From Brachybacterium vulturis (lineage in GTDB: Bacteria > Actinomycetota > Actinomycetes > Actinomycetales > Dermabacteraceae), in contig NZ_CP023563.1 in NCBI RefSeq assembly GCF_002407185.1, forward strand, positions 3,286,001 through 3,350,000: DNA of 64,000 nt. Direction: 5' to 3'. A model generated the notes under the pieces. The model saw nothing but the letters and a program-made list of their open reading frames with translations, was not told the origin of the DNA and ran no database searches. The translations under genes and the position numbers were made by a program. Positions 8,257-16,434 of the stretch are shown here, piece after piece (the stretch's first letter is position 1; each line of letters opens with the position of its first letter).

Positions 8257-10799
8257 GCCGCCGCCGCGTGCTGCCCGTCGACCCCGTCGACCGCACCCAG
8301 CTGCCGCTGGACGAGTGGCGCCTGGTCGAATCCCGCCCCCACGACGACCTGGGCCTGGCGGAGACCCTCTTCACGACCGCCAACGGCTATCTCGGCATGC
8401 GCGGCACCCCGGAGGAGGGCCGCGACGCGGAACGCCATGGCACCTTCCTCAACGGCTTCCACGAGACCTGGACCATCAACCACGCCGAATCCGCCTTCGG
8501 CTTCGCCCGCACCGGGCAGACGATGGTCACGGTGCCCGACTCCTCCGTGCTGAAGCTGTACGTGGACGACGAGCCGCTGCTGCTGTCGATCGCGGACCTC
8601 GAGGAGTACGAGCGCTGGATCGACTTCCGCGAGGGAGTGCTGCGCCGCGAGCTGATCTGGCGCACCCCCGCCGGGAAGCGGGTCCGGGTGAGCTCCTCCC
8701 GCATGGTCTCCTTCCCGCAGCGGCATCTGGCACTGATGACCCTGCGGGTGGAGATGCTGGACGGCGCCGCCCCGATCGCGATCTCCTCCCAGATCATCAA
8801 TCGGGAGGATTTCCGCGACGACTTCGGGGCGGGGCTCGAGGGCGGCCCGCTCACCGACAAGGCCGACCCGCGGCAGACCACAGATTTCACCCATCGCGTG
8901 CTCGAGCCGCTGCAGAACTGGCACAGCGCGCGACGGATGCTGCTGGGCTACCGGGTGGCGAACTCCGGGATGACGCTCGCCGTCGGCGCCGATCACGAGG
9001 TGGAGTCCGAGGCCGAGGTGGAGCAGCTGGTGGACACCAGCGAGGACAAGGGGCGCCAGGTGGTCCGCGCCCATCTCGAGCAGGGCCAGTCGCTGACCGT
9101 CCGCAAGGCGGTGACCTACCACTCCTCCCGCTCGGTCCCCCACCGCGAGCTGTTCGACCGCTGTCGCCGCACCCTGGACCGGGTGCGCAGCACCGGGTTC
9201 GAGGCCCAGTTCCGTGAACAGCGGGAGTACCTCGAGGACTTCTGGCGCACCTCGGACGTCGAGCTGCCCGGCCAGCCGGCGGCCCAGCAGGCCACCCGGT
9301 GGTGCCTGTTCCAGATCGCCCAGGCCGCGGCCCGTTCGGACCAGTGGGGCATCCCCGCCAAGGGCGTGACCGGTTCGGGGTACGAGGGGCACTACTTCTG
9401 GGACAGCGAGATCTACGTGGTCCCGTTCCTGACGTTCACGCAGCCGCGCTGGGCCCGCAACGCGCTGCGCTTCCGCACGAACCTGCTGCCCAAGGCCCGG
9501 GAACGGGCGCGCGAGCTCAATCAGCGCGGGGCGCTGTTCCCCTGGCGCACCATCAACGGCGACGAGGCCTCGGCCTACTACGCCGCCGGCACCGCGCAGT
9601 ACCACATCGACGCCGACGTGGCCTACGCCTTCGCGCAGTACGTGGACGTCACCGGTGATCTCGACTTCCAGCACCGCGACGGCGTACGGGTGCTGGTGGA
9701 GACCGCCCGGATGTGGGCCGATCTCGGGTTCTGGCGGCTGCGGGCCGATGGCACCTCGAGCTTCCACATCAACGGGGTGACCGGCCCGGACGAGTACACC
9801 ACCGTGGTGAACAACAACATGTTCACCAATGTCATGGCCCGCTACAACCTGCGCCGCGCCGCGCTCGCGGTCAACGATCTGCGCACGGCCGACGAGAGCG
9901 CGTATGCGACGATGCGGATCGAGCTCGACCTGGACGAGCTGGAGCTGGAGCAGTGGACGGCCTGCGCGGACGGCATGCATGTGGCCAAGGACGAGTCGCT
10001 CGGGATCCACCTCCAGGAGGACCGGTTCCTCGAGCGGGAGATCTGGGACCTCTCCAGCACCCCGGAGGAGGCCTTCCCGCTGCTGCTGAACTTCCATCCG
10101 CTGGTGATCTACCGCTTCCAGGTGATCAAGCAGGCGGACGTGGTGCTCGCCCTGTTCCTGCGCGGCAGCGAGTTCACGGCGGAGGAGAAGCGCGCGAACT
10201 TCGAGTACTACGACCCGATCACCACCGGGGACTCCTCGCTCTCGGCGGTGGTGCAGTCGATCATGGCCGCCGAGGTCGGGCACCAGCGGGCCGCACAGGA
10301 CTATTTCCGCACCGGGCTCTTCGTGGACCTGGCCAATCTGCACCACAACACCGCCGACGGAGTGCACATCGCCTCCGCCGGCGGGGTCTGGAACGCCCTG
10401 GTGCACGGCTTCGGGGGGATGCGGCACGACGAGGGCCGGATCTCCTTCGACCCGCGTCTGCCCGTCGACTGGCCCGAGCTGGGCTTCCCGCTCACCGTGC
10501 ACGGCTCCCGGTTCCGGGTGCGCCTGGTGCGGGAGGAGATCTCCTTCACCCTCGAGACCGGTGACGAGATCGAGGTCACCGTGCGCGGTCAGACGGTGCT
10601 GGTCACCGCGGACGGCGTCTCGGTCGCCCTCGCGGACCAGGGCCCGCTGCTGGACGATTCGGTGCTGGACAGGCCCGTCGGCCTGGGGGACGAGCGTGCT
10701 GACGGCTCGATCATGACCTCCTACGTCCCCACCGACCCCGAGGACCCCTGGGAGTATCCCGTCGCCAGCGACCCCGATGACATCATCGAACAGAGCTGA
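8253..10799 (+). CDS. Glycoside hydrolase family 65 disaccharide phosphorylase
   Basis: An 848-residue GH65 enzyme: N-terminal beta-sandwich (~20-290), (alpha/alpha)6 catalytic barrel (~340-700) and small C-terminal beta domain. Signature stretches are HYFWDSEIYVVPFLTF and NGVTGPDEYTTVVNNN, with the catalytic acid Glu predicted at residue 514 of GPDEY. The family phosphorolyses alpha-glucosides (maltose, trehalose, kojibiose, nigerose) to beta-glucose 1-phosphate and glucose. The ATGA overlap with the beta-phosphoglucomutase-like gene supports phosphorolysis rather than hydrolysis. Which disaccharide is used cannot be fixed from sequence; maltose or trehalose is most likely. The enzyme is cytoplasmic, with no signal peptide. 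Confidence 0.92.
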   Translation: MSRRRVLPVDPVDRTQLPLDEWRLVESRPHDDLGLAETLFTTANGYLGMRGTPEEGRDAERHGTFLNGFHETWTINHAESAFGFARTGQTMVTVPDSSVLKLYVDDEPLLLSIADLEEYERWIDFREGVLRRELIWRTPAGKRVRVSSSRMVSFPQRHLALMTLRVEMLDGAAPIAISSQIINREDFRDDFGAGLEGGPLTDKADPRQTTDFTHRVLEPLQNWHSARRMLLGYRVANSGMTLAVGADHEVESEAEVEQLVDTSEDKGRQVVRAHLEQGQSLTVRKAVTYHSSRSVPHRELFDRCRRTLDRVRSTGFEAQFREQREYLEDFWRTSDVELPGQPAAQQATRWCLFQIAQAAARSDQWGIPAKGVTGSGYEGHYFWDSEIYVVPFLTFTQPRWARNALRFRTNLLPKARERARELNQRGALFPWRTINGDEASAYYAAGTAQYHIDADVAYAFAQYVDVTGDLDFQHRDGVRVLVETARMWADLGFWRLRADGTSSFHINGVTGPDEYTTVVNNNMFTNVMARYNLRRAALAVNDLRTADESAYATMRIELDLDELELEQWTACADGMHVAKDESLGIHLQEDRFLEREIWDLSSTPEEAFPLLLNFHPLVIYRFQVIKQADVVLALFLRGSEFTAEEKRANFEYYDPITTGDSSLSAVVQSIMAAEVGHQRAAQDYFRTGLFVDLANLHHNTADGVHIASAGGVWNALVHGFGGMRHDEGRISFDPRLPVDWPELGFPLTVHGSRFRVRLVREEISFTLETGDEIEVTVRGQTVLVTADGVSVALADQGPLLDDSVLDRPVGLGDERADGSIMTSYVPTDPEDPWEYPVASDPDDIIEQS

Positions 10800-10898
10800 C
10801 GGGCGCGGCACCACCCCGGGACCTCGCCCACCTGGTGGAATGGTTCCCACCAGCGCCCGTCCCGGGCGCCCCGCCCCCGACCCCGGAGCAGCAGCACG

Positions 10899-12065
10899 GT
10901 GACAGCATCCCGTCCACGTCGGTCGACGTCGGAGGTCGAGATCCCCCGACCCCGGCTGAGCATCCTGCACGTCCTGAACCGCGTGCGGATGCGGCTGCTG
11001 GACATCCAGGTGTGGGACGTGGCCGGGACGATGACCTTCTACCTGCTCCTGTCGCTGTTCCCGGGCGCCGTCGCCGCGGTCTCGGTGATGTCGCTGATCG
11101 GGGTCGAGATGGACACCCTCCGAGCGCTGTCCGAGATGATCACCGAGATCTTCCCGACCCTGGATCCCCGTCCCTTCCTCCGGGCGATCGAGACGGTCTC
11201 CACCACCAGCGGCGGCGTGCTCGGCCTGCTGCTGGGCACCGCCGGCTCCCTGCTGTCCGCCTCCAACGGGGTCGCCGCCTTCCATCGGGCGCTCCACCGG
11301 GTCTTCGACACCCGGGAGGGGCGTCCCTTCCTCTGGTTCCGCACCATCGTGTTCGGCGAGACGATGCTGATCGTGTCGGTGGTCCTGCTGGCGGTCGGCA
11401 TGATCATCATGGGCGGCGAGGCCTCGCAGCGCATCGGTGAGTTCATCGGGATCCCCCAGATCGCCTTCGCGGCCTGGAACCTCGTGAAATGGCCGATCCT
11501 GCTGGTCATCCTGATCATCGGGGTGTCCCTCGCCTACTACCTGTTCCCCAACGTGCGCCTGCCCCGCTATCGGCTGATGACCCTGGGGTCCACCCTCAGC
11601 GTGCTGGTGCTGTTCGGCGCCGCACTGGTGGCCGGGCAGCTGCTGGTCTACGCGACCCGCTTCGCGGAGATCCTCACCGCGCTGAACGGCCTGATCGCGA
11701 TCCTGATCCTGCTGTGGCTGGCGAACATCGTGGTGATCACCGGTGCGGCGCTGGATGCGGAGTTCCTGCGCGCCCGGCAGATCGCCAGCGGCCTCGATGC
11801 CTGGGACCACATCGTGCTCGAGCCCCACGCCTCCCACACCCTGGACTTCCTGGCCGCCGACGCCGCCGAGTCCGAGCAGCTGAGCCGACTGGTCGCCGAC
11901 TCCGCCCGCAGCGGGCAGCCGCTGCGGCGTCCGCGCGGGCCCTGGATCGTCGACGCCCGCAACCCGCTCGCAGTGAACCCCTCCGCGCGCCATCAGCTCA
12001 CCAGCACCCCCGACACCCCCGAGGACCAGCCCGGTCCGCCCAGCACAGGAGCGCCCTCCGCATGA
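10899..12065 (+). CDS. YihY/BrkB-family inner membrane protein
   Basis: A 388-residue polytopic protein with about six transmembrane segments between residues ~45 and 300, including VWDVAGTMTFYLLLSLFPG, the conserved Phe/Leu-rich helix of YihY/BrkB proteins, and FHRALHRVFDTREGRPF. The family was once called ribonuclease BN by mistake; its role is not established. The C-terminal ~80 residues are hydrophilic and probably cytoplasmic. The start is GTG 10899 with a weak GGAG 11 nt upstream. The stop overlaps the def start as ATGA. Confidence 0.85.
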   Translation: MTASRPRRSTSEVEIPRPRLSILHVLNRVRMRLLDIQVWDVAGTMTFYLLLSLFPGAVAAVSVMSLIGVEMDTLRALSEMITEIFPTLDPRPFLRAIETVSTTSGGVLGLLLGTAGSLLSASNGVAAFHRALHRVFDTREGRPFLWFRTIVFGETMLIVSVVLLAVGMIIMGGEASQRIGEFIGIPQIAFAAWNLVKWPILLVILIIGVSLAYYLFPNVRLPRYRLMTLGSTLSVLVLFGAALVAGQLLVYATRFAEILTALNGLIAILILLWLANIVVITGAALDAEFLRARQIASGLDAWDHIVLEPHASHTLDFLAADAAESEQLSRLVADSARSGQPLRRPRGPWIVDARNPLAVNPSARHQLTSTPDTPEDQPGPPSTGAPSA

Positions 12066-12628
12066 GCGTCCGCCCGATCACCATCGTCGGCCACCGTGCC
12101 CTCTCCCAGCGCACACGACGGGTCCGCGAGGTCACCGATGACCTCCGCACCCTGGTGGCGGACATGTTCGAGACCAATGACGCCGCCTCCGGAGCCGGTC
12201 TCGCCGCCCCCCAGGTCGGCTCGCGCTGGCGCCTGTTCATCGTCTCGTGCGAGGACGCGGGCGGCACGCTGCGGCGCGGCGTGGTGCTCAATCCGGTGCT
12301 GCAGCGCTTCGGCGGCATCGCCCTGGACGAGGAGACCCTCGAGGGCTGCCTGTCCGTGCCCGGTGAGGGCTTCCCCACCGCCAGACATCGCGGGGCCCGG
12401 GTCACCGGCACCGACCTCGAGGGGGCCGAGGTCGTCCTCGAGGACGAGGGCGGGGTCCTGGCCCGTGCCCTCCAGCACGAGGTCGACCACCTCGACGGCT
12501 CGCTCTACCTCGACCGCCTCACCCCGGCCCGCAGGCGCGAGGCCCTGGACGCGGTGACGGACCGCGGCTGGCGCGCCCGCGGAACTCTCACCTGGGACCC
12601 CCGCGAGGTGGACGCCGCGGACGTCTGA
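12062..12628 (+). CDS. def: Peptide deformylase
   Basis: Removes the N-formyl group from nascent proteins. The 188-residue product has all three family motifs: GAGLAAPQVG (residues 44-53), EGCLSVP with metal-ligand Cys96, and HEVDHLDG with His139, Glu140 and His143. The ATG at 12062 overlaps the YihY stop (ATGA). The frame continues open upstream but without homology. It uses the classical EGCLS form. The coupling with a YihY protein is of unknown meaning. Confidence 0.95.
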   Translation: MSVRPITIVGHRALSQRTRRVREVTDDLRTLVADMFETNDAASGAGLAAPQVGSRWRLFIVSCEDAGGTLRRGVVLNPVLQRFGGIALDEETLEGCLSVPGEGFPTARHRGARVTGTDLEGAEVVLEDEGGVLARALQHEVDHLDGSLYLDRLTPARRREALDAVTDRGWRARGTLTWDPREVDAADV

Positions 12629-12676
12629 GCGGTCACACGGGCAGGTCGCTGGATGCACCGACCATCACCGGCTCGC

Positions 12677-12682
12677 TATCCT
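12677..12682 (+). promoter_or_regulatory. -10 element TATCCT, leaderless start of Rieske gene
   Basis: TATCCT ends 6 nt before the ATG at 12689. The intervening GGGAGG could also act as a ribosome binding site, but it is too close to the start. Confidence 0.55.
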
Positions 12683-12688
12683 GGGAGG

Positions 12689-13114
12689 ATGGAACGCCCG
12701 TGCCTCTCCCGTCGTCATGCCCTCCTGTTCCCTGCCACCGCCGCAGGACTCGGCGGGCTCGCGGCCTGCGCCCCCGAGGACGAGGGCTTCGGCACCTCCG
12801 GGCCGCTGCGCGCGGAGGACGGCACGATCCCGCTCACCGAGATCCCCGAGAACGCGAGCACCATGGTGAACTTCGGCGGCCAGCAGCCGTTCGTGCTGAT
12901 CGTCCGCGGTGCCGGCGATGATCTCGCCGCCTACTCCGGCTACTGCACCCACAACGGCTGCGCCCTGAGCCAGGAGGAGAGCGTGCTCGACTGCCCGTGC
13001 CACGGCTCGCGCTTCGACGCCGAGACCGGAGAGGTGCTGCGGGGCCCCGCCACCCGTCATCTGCCCGAGGTCGAGGTCGTCGTCGAGGGCGACGTCGTCC
13101 ATCGGGTGCGGTGA
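12689..13114 (+). CDS. Rieske [2Fe-2S] lipoprotein with twin-arginine signal
   Basis: A small 141-residue Rieske protein exported by Tat and lipidated. The N-terminus carries SRRHALLF (residues 7-14), a hydrophobic stretch and a lipobox LAAC with Cys27. The cluster ligands are Cys86/His88 in CTHNGC and Cys102/His105 in CPCHGS, with Cys91 and Cys104 as the stabilising disulfide. This is a stand-alone extracytoplasmic Rieske protein. It is too short for QcrA of the bc complex, which has three membrane helices in actinobacteria. The electron partner is unknown. It is followed after 7 nt by trmB. Confidence 0.92.
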   Translation: MERPCLSRRHALLFPATAAGLGGLAACAPEDEGFGTSGPLRAEDGTIPLTEIPENASTMVNFGGQQPFVLIVRGAGDDLAAYSGYCTHNGCALSQEESVLDCPCHGSRFDAETGEVLRGPATRHLPEVEVVVEGDVVHRVR

Positions 13115-13121
13115 CGCGCCG

Positions 13122-14015
13122 ATGACCTCGGACCCGCGCTCGCACGACGCTGCCCCGGCTCCCGCCCCGGAGGACGAGGCGGAGACCGGCAAGGGGCGGA
13201 ACACGCATCGGGAGGTGGTCTCCTTCGTCCGGCGGGGGGAGCGGCTCACGCAGGGCAGGCAGAACGCCTGGGATCGCCTCTCCCCCGCCTATGTGATCGA
13301 CCCGCCGCGGGGGCACCGCGACACCCTGCCCGCCGCGGGCACCCGACTGGACCTCGCGGAGGTCTTCGGCCGACGCGCCGAGGTCGTGGTCGAGGTGGGC
13401 AGCGGCACCGGCGAGAACATCGTCGCGGCCGCCCTCGCCCACCCCGAGCGCGATCATCTCGGCGTCGAGGTGTACCTGCCCGGGCTCGCACAGACCCTCA
13501 GCCGGGTGGAGCGGTCCGGGAGCCCGCAGAATCTCCGCATGCTGCCGCTGGACGCGCAGCGGGCGCTGCCGGCCCTGCTGCCCGAGGGCTCGATCGACCA
13601 GCTGTGGGTGTACTTCGCCGACCCCTGGCCCAAGCAGCGACACCACAAGCGCCGGTTGCTCAACCCGCCGTTCCTGGACGCGGTGCTGCCACTGCTGGCC
13701 GACGGCGCCACGTTCCGCCTGGCCACCGACTGGGCGCAGTACGCCCATCACATGCGCTCGCAGCTGGACGTGCGCCCCGAGCTCGCTCTGCTGCACCCGG
13801 ACGGTCCGCGCCCGGAGGGTCGCTCCTCGGACGCGATCCCGCCGAACATCGCGACCACCGGCTGGGCCCCGCGATTCGAGGGTCGTGTGAAGACCGGCTT
13901 CGAGAGCAAGGGTCGTGCCGCAGGACGCCTAATATGGGATCTCGCGTACACCCGGGTGCCTCGGCACCCGGGACCGGACGGCGCCTCGGACATCGAGGGG
14001 CCGACGGACCCGTGA
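13122..14015 (+). CDS. trmB: tRNA (guanine-N7-)-methyltransferase
   Basis: Methylates G46 of tRNA using S-adenosylmethionine. The 297-residue product has the SAM-binding motif VVEVGSGTGENIVAAA (~residues 87-102) and the TrmB hallmark DPWPKQRHHKRR (~166-177). The N-terminal ~60 residues are an acidic and Arg-rich extension not needed for catalysis. The gene starts 7 nt after the Rieske gene. Its 3' end uses the very rare codons CTA ATA, which create a TAATAT box at 13930; see the separate regulatory entry. Confidence 0.93.
   Translation: MTSDPRSHDAAPAPAPEDEAETGKGRNTHREVVSFVRRGERLTQGRQNAWDRLSPAYVIDPPRGHRDTLPAAGTRLDLAEVFGRRAEVVVEVGSGTGENIVAAALAHPERDHLGVEVYLPGLAQTLSRVERSGSPQNLRMLPLDAQRALPALLPEGSIDQLWVYFADPWPKQRHHKRRLLNPPFLDAVLPLLADGATFRLATDWAQYAHHMRSQLDVRPELALLHPDGPRPEGRSSDAIPPNIATTGWAPRFEGRVKTGFESKGRAAGRLIWDLAYTRVPRHPGPDGASDIEGPTDP
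13930..13972 (+). promoter_or_regulatory. Intragenic -10 box TAATAT plus perfect 22-nt palindrome ahead of LCP gene
   Basis: TAATAT at 13930-13935 lies inside trmB and is formed by consecutive CTA and ATA codons, both very unusual in this GC-rich genome. A perfect inverted repeat of two 10-nt arms (13951-13960 and 13963-13972, CCCGGGTGCC/GGCACCCGGG) with a 2-nt spacer starts 15 nt downstream. It looks like a promoter for the LCP gene at 14049 with an operator or leader hairpin. No clear -35 was found. Confidence 0.45.
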
Positions 14016-14048
14016 CCGCCCCGGCGGCACCGTCAGAGAGGGACCTGA

Positions 14049-15098
14049 ATGAACGACCCCGCCGACGTCGAACTCCCCGGCGACTGGGAGGACGACGACC
14101 AGCCCGAACCCGGGCGGCGACGCGGCCGGCGCGCCGCCCTCATCTCGCTGCTGGTCGTGGCCGCGCTGGTGATCGGCGTCGGCCTGGTGATCGGGAACTA
14201 TCTGAGCGGTATCCAGAACTCCTACCAGAAGCGCACGGTCGTGCAGATCACGCGCGGCGCCTCCGATGGGGAGCGGCCCGAGGAGATCGAGGGCACCGGT
14301 CGCAACTTCCTGCTGCTGGGCTCTGACAAGCGTTCCCCGGAGGACGCGGCCTCCCAGGGTGTCAGCGGTCAGCGCTCGGATGTGATGATGCTCGTGCACG
14401 TCACCGAGGACGGGGAGAGCGTCTACGTCATGTCGTTCCCGCGCGATCTCTACGTCGACGTGCCCGGCCACGGCAAGGACCGCATCAACTCCGCCCTGGC
14501 CTACGGCGGTGTGGGGCTGGCAGTGACCACGGTGGAGAACTTCACCGGGGTCCCCATCGACCACGTGGCCCTCATCGACTTCGACGGCATCGAGGGGCTC
14601 GTGGACACCCTCGGCGGGATCGACGTCAAGGTGCCCGAGGACTTCACGGCGGGCGGCCACCAGTTCACCCAGGGCGTCCAGACGCTCGACGGCGAGGAGG
14701 CGCTGACCTTCGTGCGCGAGCGCAAGCAGTTCGCCGACGGGGACTTCCAGCGCAATCGCAACCAGCAGGCGGTGCTCAAGGGCATCACCCAGAAGCTGAT
14801 CAGCGGCGAGACCCTCAGCGATCCGGGCAAGCTCGCCGACACCATCGAGACCATCTCCCCGTTCCTCACCACCGACGAGGGGCTGAGCGCGACGGCGATG
14901 GTGGAGCTGGGCCTGTCCATGCGGTCGATCCGCAGCAACGACCTGTACTTCCTCTCGGTGCCGCACGGCGATCCGTACATGACCAGCGGCGGCGCCAGCG
15001 TCGTCGCCACCGCCGAGGAACCCATGGACGTGCTGCGGGATGCGCTGCGCACGGATGACATGGGAACCTATTACGCTCAGCATGCAGGGACCTACTGA
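14049..15098 (+). CDS. LytR-CpsA-Psr (LCP) family cell-wall glycopolymer ligase
   Basis: A 349-residue type II membrane protein: a cytoplasmic acidic/basic N-terminus, one transmembrane helix at ~35-57 (LISLLVVAALVIGVGLVIG), then an extracellular LCP domain. Seen in it are NFLLLGSDKRSPED, RSDVMMLVHV, MSFPRDLYVDVPG and KDRINSALAYGG, with the Arg and Asp residues that bind the pyrophosphate of the lipid-linked donor. LCP enzymes attach teichoic-acid-like or capsular polymers to peptidoglycan. The start has GAGAGGGACC upstream. A second, much larger LCP protein is encoded at 26726. Confidence 0.92.
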   Translation: MNDPADVELPGDWEDDDQPEPGRRRGRRAALISLLVVAALVIGVGLVIGNYLSGIQNSYQKRTVVQITRGASDGERPEEIEGTGRNFLLLGSDKRSPEDAASQGVSGQRSDVMMLVHVTEDGESVYVMSFPRDLYVDVPGHGKDRINSALAYGGVGLAVTTVENFTGVPIDHVALIDFDGIEGLVDTLGGIDVKVPEDFTAGGHQFTQGVQTLDGEEALTFVRERKQFADGDFQRNRNQQAVLKGITQKLISGETLSDPGKLADTIETISPFLTTDEGLSATAMVELGLSMRSIRSNDLYFLSVPHGDPYMTSGGASVVATAEEPMDVLRDALRTDDMGTYYAQHAGTY

Positions 15099-15143
15099 TC
15101 GCCCCGGTCCTGGTACCGGAGCACCCGACGCCTGGAGGAAACA

Positions 15144-15509
15144 GTGGCCAATCCGCTCGTGAGCATCGCCGTCCCCGTGGCGGGCATCATCGCCGGCGTC
15201 ATCGGCAACAAGGCCGCCGCGGCCGGCTGGGGCGCCGTCTTCGGCGAGGACGCACCGACCGTGAAGTCGCAGAAGGCCGTGAAGAAGGATGTCGCCCGGC
15301 GTCGGAAGCAGGCGAAGAAGGACGGCCTGGCGAAGGCTGAGATCGCCGCGATCAAGGATCCCTCGCACGACCAGCCCGTCTGGAAGATGATGCTGTGGGC
15401 CACCGTCTCCGGCGTGATCCTGCAGGGGCTGCGGGTGGCGGCCAAGCGCGGCGCACAGACCGGTGCGGAACGGCTCACCACGCGCCGGCCGCGCCCCAAC
15501 CGCGGCTGA
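15144..15509 (+). CDS. DUF4235 family protein
   Basis: A 121-residue protein typical of actinobacteria, of unknown function. It has a hydrophobic N-terminal segment (VSIAVPVAGIIAGVIGNKAA), a Lys-rich middle (~residues 40-72) and a second hydrophobic segment in PVWKMMLWATVSGVILQGL. The likely topology is two membrane passes with a basic cytoplasmic loop. The start is GTG at 15144 with GGAGGAAA 4 nt upstream. It lies 45 nt after the LCP gene and may be co-transcribed. A perfect 36-nt palindrome follows its stop. Confidence 0.8.
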   Translation: MANPLVSIAVPVAGIIAGVIGNKAAAAGWGAVFGEDAPTVKSQKAVKKDVARRRKQAKKDGLAKAEIAAIKDPSHDQPVWKMMLWATVSGVILQGLRVAAKRGAQTGAERLTTRRPRPNRG

Positions 15510-15525
15510 TCCCGGCTCGACCATG

Positions 15526-15561
15526 CCGCAGGGCGCCCCGCAGCTGCGGGGCGCCCTGCGG
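15526..15561. terminator. Bidirectional terminator, perfect 36-nt palindrome
   Basis: The left half (15526-15543) is the exact reverse complement of the right half (15544-15561), with no loop bases. It sits between the convergent DUF4235 and phoU genes. No T-run follows, as is common in actinobacteria. Confidence 0.8.
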
Positions 15562-15581
15562 CGTTCGGCGGGGCCGGGGGT

Positions 15582-16262
15582 TCAGAACTCCTGGACGTCC
15601 ACGCCCTCGCTGAGCGTGTCCAGCGAGTCACCGGTGACCAGGAAGCCGACGCGACGCACCAGCGAGACCGCGTGGTCGCCGATCCGCTCGTAGAAGCGGA
15701 TCAGCAGCGTGAGGTCGATCACCTGCGCATTGGTGTAGGTGTCCTCGTCGCTGCGGGAGATCTCGCGCGAGATCGTGAGCATCAGCTCGTCGAGCTCGTC
15801 ATCCTGCTTCTCGACCTGGGCCGCGAGCGCCAGATCCCGGTCCTGGATCACCTGGGCGGCAGTCCGCAGGGCGGTCAGGCCCAGCTCGGACATCCGAGCG
15901 ATCTGCTCCCGGTGCTGTGCAGGCACCGCGATCTCGGGATGCGCCCGGCGCGCGACCAGTGCGACGTGGGCGGCCAGATCACCCATCCGCTCGAGCGAGG
16001 AGCTCATGCGCAGCGTCGCGACCAGCAGGCGCAGATCGGTGGCCACGGGAGCCTGCCGCGCCAGCAGCTCGACCGCCTTCGCGTCCAGTTCCAGCTGCCG
16101 GGCATCCAGGTGCGGATCGGCGGTGACCACCCGCTCCGCCAGCGCCAGCTCGCCCTCGAGCAGTGCGGAGGTCGCACCGTCGAGCGCCGTCCCGACCATC
16201 TCGGCCATATCCACCAGGTCGTCGACGATGTGCCGCAGATCGCTCTGGTACGCCTCGCGCAT
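15582..16262 (-). CDS. phoU: Phosphate signalling regulator PhoU
   Basis: A 226-residue PhoU protein made of two three-helix PhoU repeats. Visible are DLVDMAEMVGTALDGATSAL and the metal-binding SSLERMGDLAAHVA in the first repeat, and the matching FYERIGDHAVSLVRRV in the second. PhoU links the Pst phosphate transporter to the sensor kinase and keeps the Pho response off when phosphate is plentiful. The start ATG at 16262 has GAGGAGAA upstream. The open frame extends to 16412 without homology. It is divergent from senX3-regX3, its expected partners, with PHO-box-like repeats in between. Confidence 0.95.
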   Translation of the reverse strand: MREAYQSDLRHIVDDLVDMAEMVGTALDGATSALLEGELALAERVVTADPHLDARQLELDAKAVELLARQAPVATDLRLLVATLRMSSSLERMGDLAAHVALVARRAHPEIAVPAQHREQIARMSELGLTALRTAAQVIQDRDLALAAQVEKQDDELDELMLTISREISRSDEDTYTNAQVIDLTLLIRFYERIGDHAVSLVRRVGFLVTGDSLDTLSEGVDVQEF

Positions 16263-16310
16263 GGGGGTTCTCCTCACTCCGATGGGGCTTCGTGCCGTGA
16301 TCCTCCCAGC

Positions 16311-16364
16311 GCGGGATGAACAGGAGGCGACAGGCCATGAACCCGGAGCATCCCCCAGGTGAAC
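16311..16364 (-). promoter_or_regulatory. PHO-box-like direct repeats upstream of phoU
   Basis: Read on the minus strand, GTTCACCTGGG (16364-16354) fits the actinobacterial PHO unit G(G/T)TCAYYYR(G/C)G exactly. GTTCA recurs at 16342 (GTTCATGGCCT) and 16321 (GTTCATCCCGC), spaced 22 and 21 nt, about two helical turns each. A weak unit lies at 16353-16343. This is a probable binding site for RegX3, placed between phoU and senX3. Confidence 0.6.
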
Positions 16365-16422
16365 TCGTGGCCGGATCGGCCTCGCGGCCGGGTGCTGCGC
16401 CGGTCGGAGCATGGTGGGGGCC

Positions 16423-16428
16423 TACGCT
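16423..16428 (+). promoter_or_regulatory. -10 element TACGCT, leaderless start of senX3
   Basis: TACGCT ends 6 nt before the GTG at 16435. The in-frame ATG at 16411 lies upstream of this element and is therefore unlikely to be transcribed from it. Confidence 0.5.
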
Positions 16429-16434
16429 GTGCAT

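Noticed and set aside
8112-11993. 1293-codon minus-strand open frame
   Set aside because: Shadow of GH65 and YihY genes; composition is typical of antisense translation.
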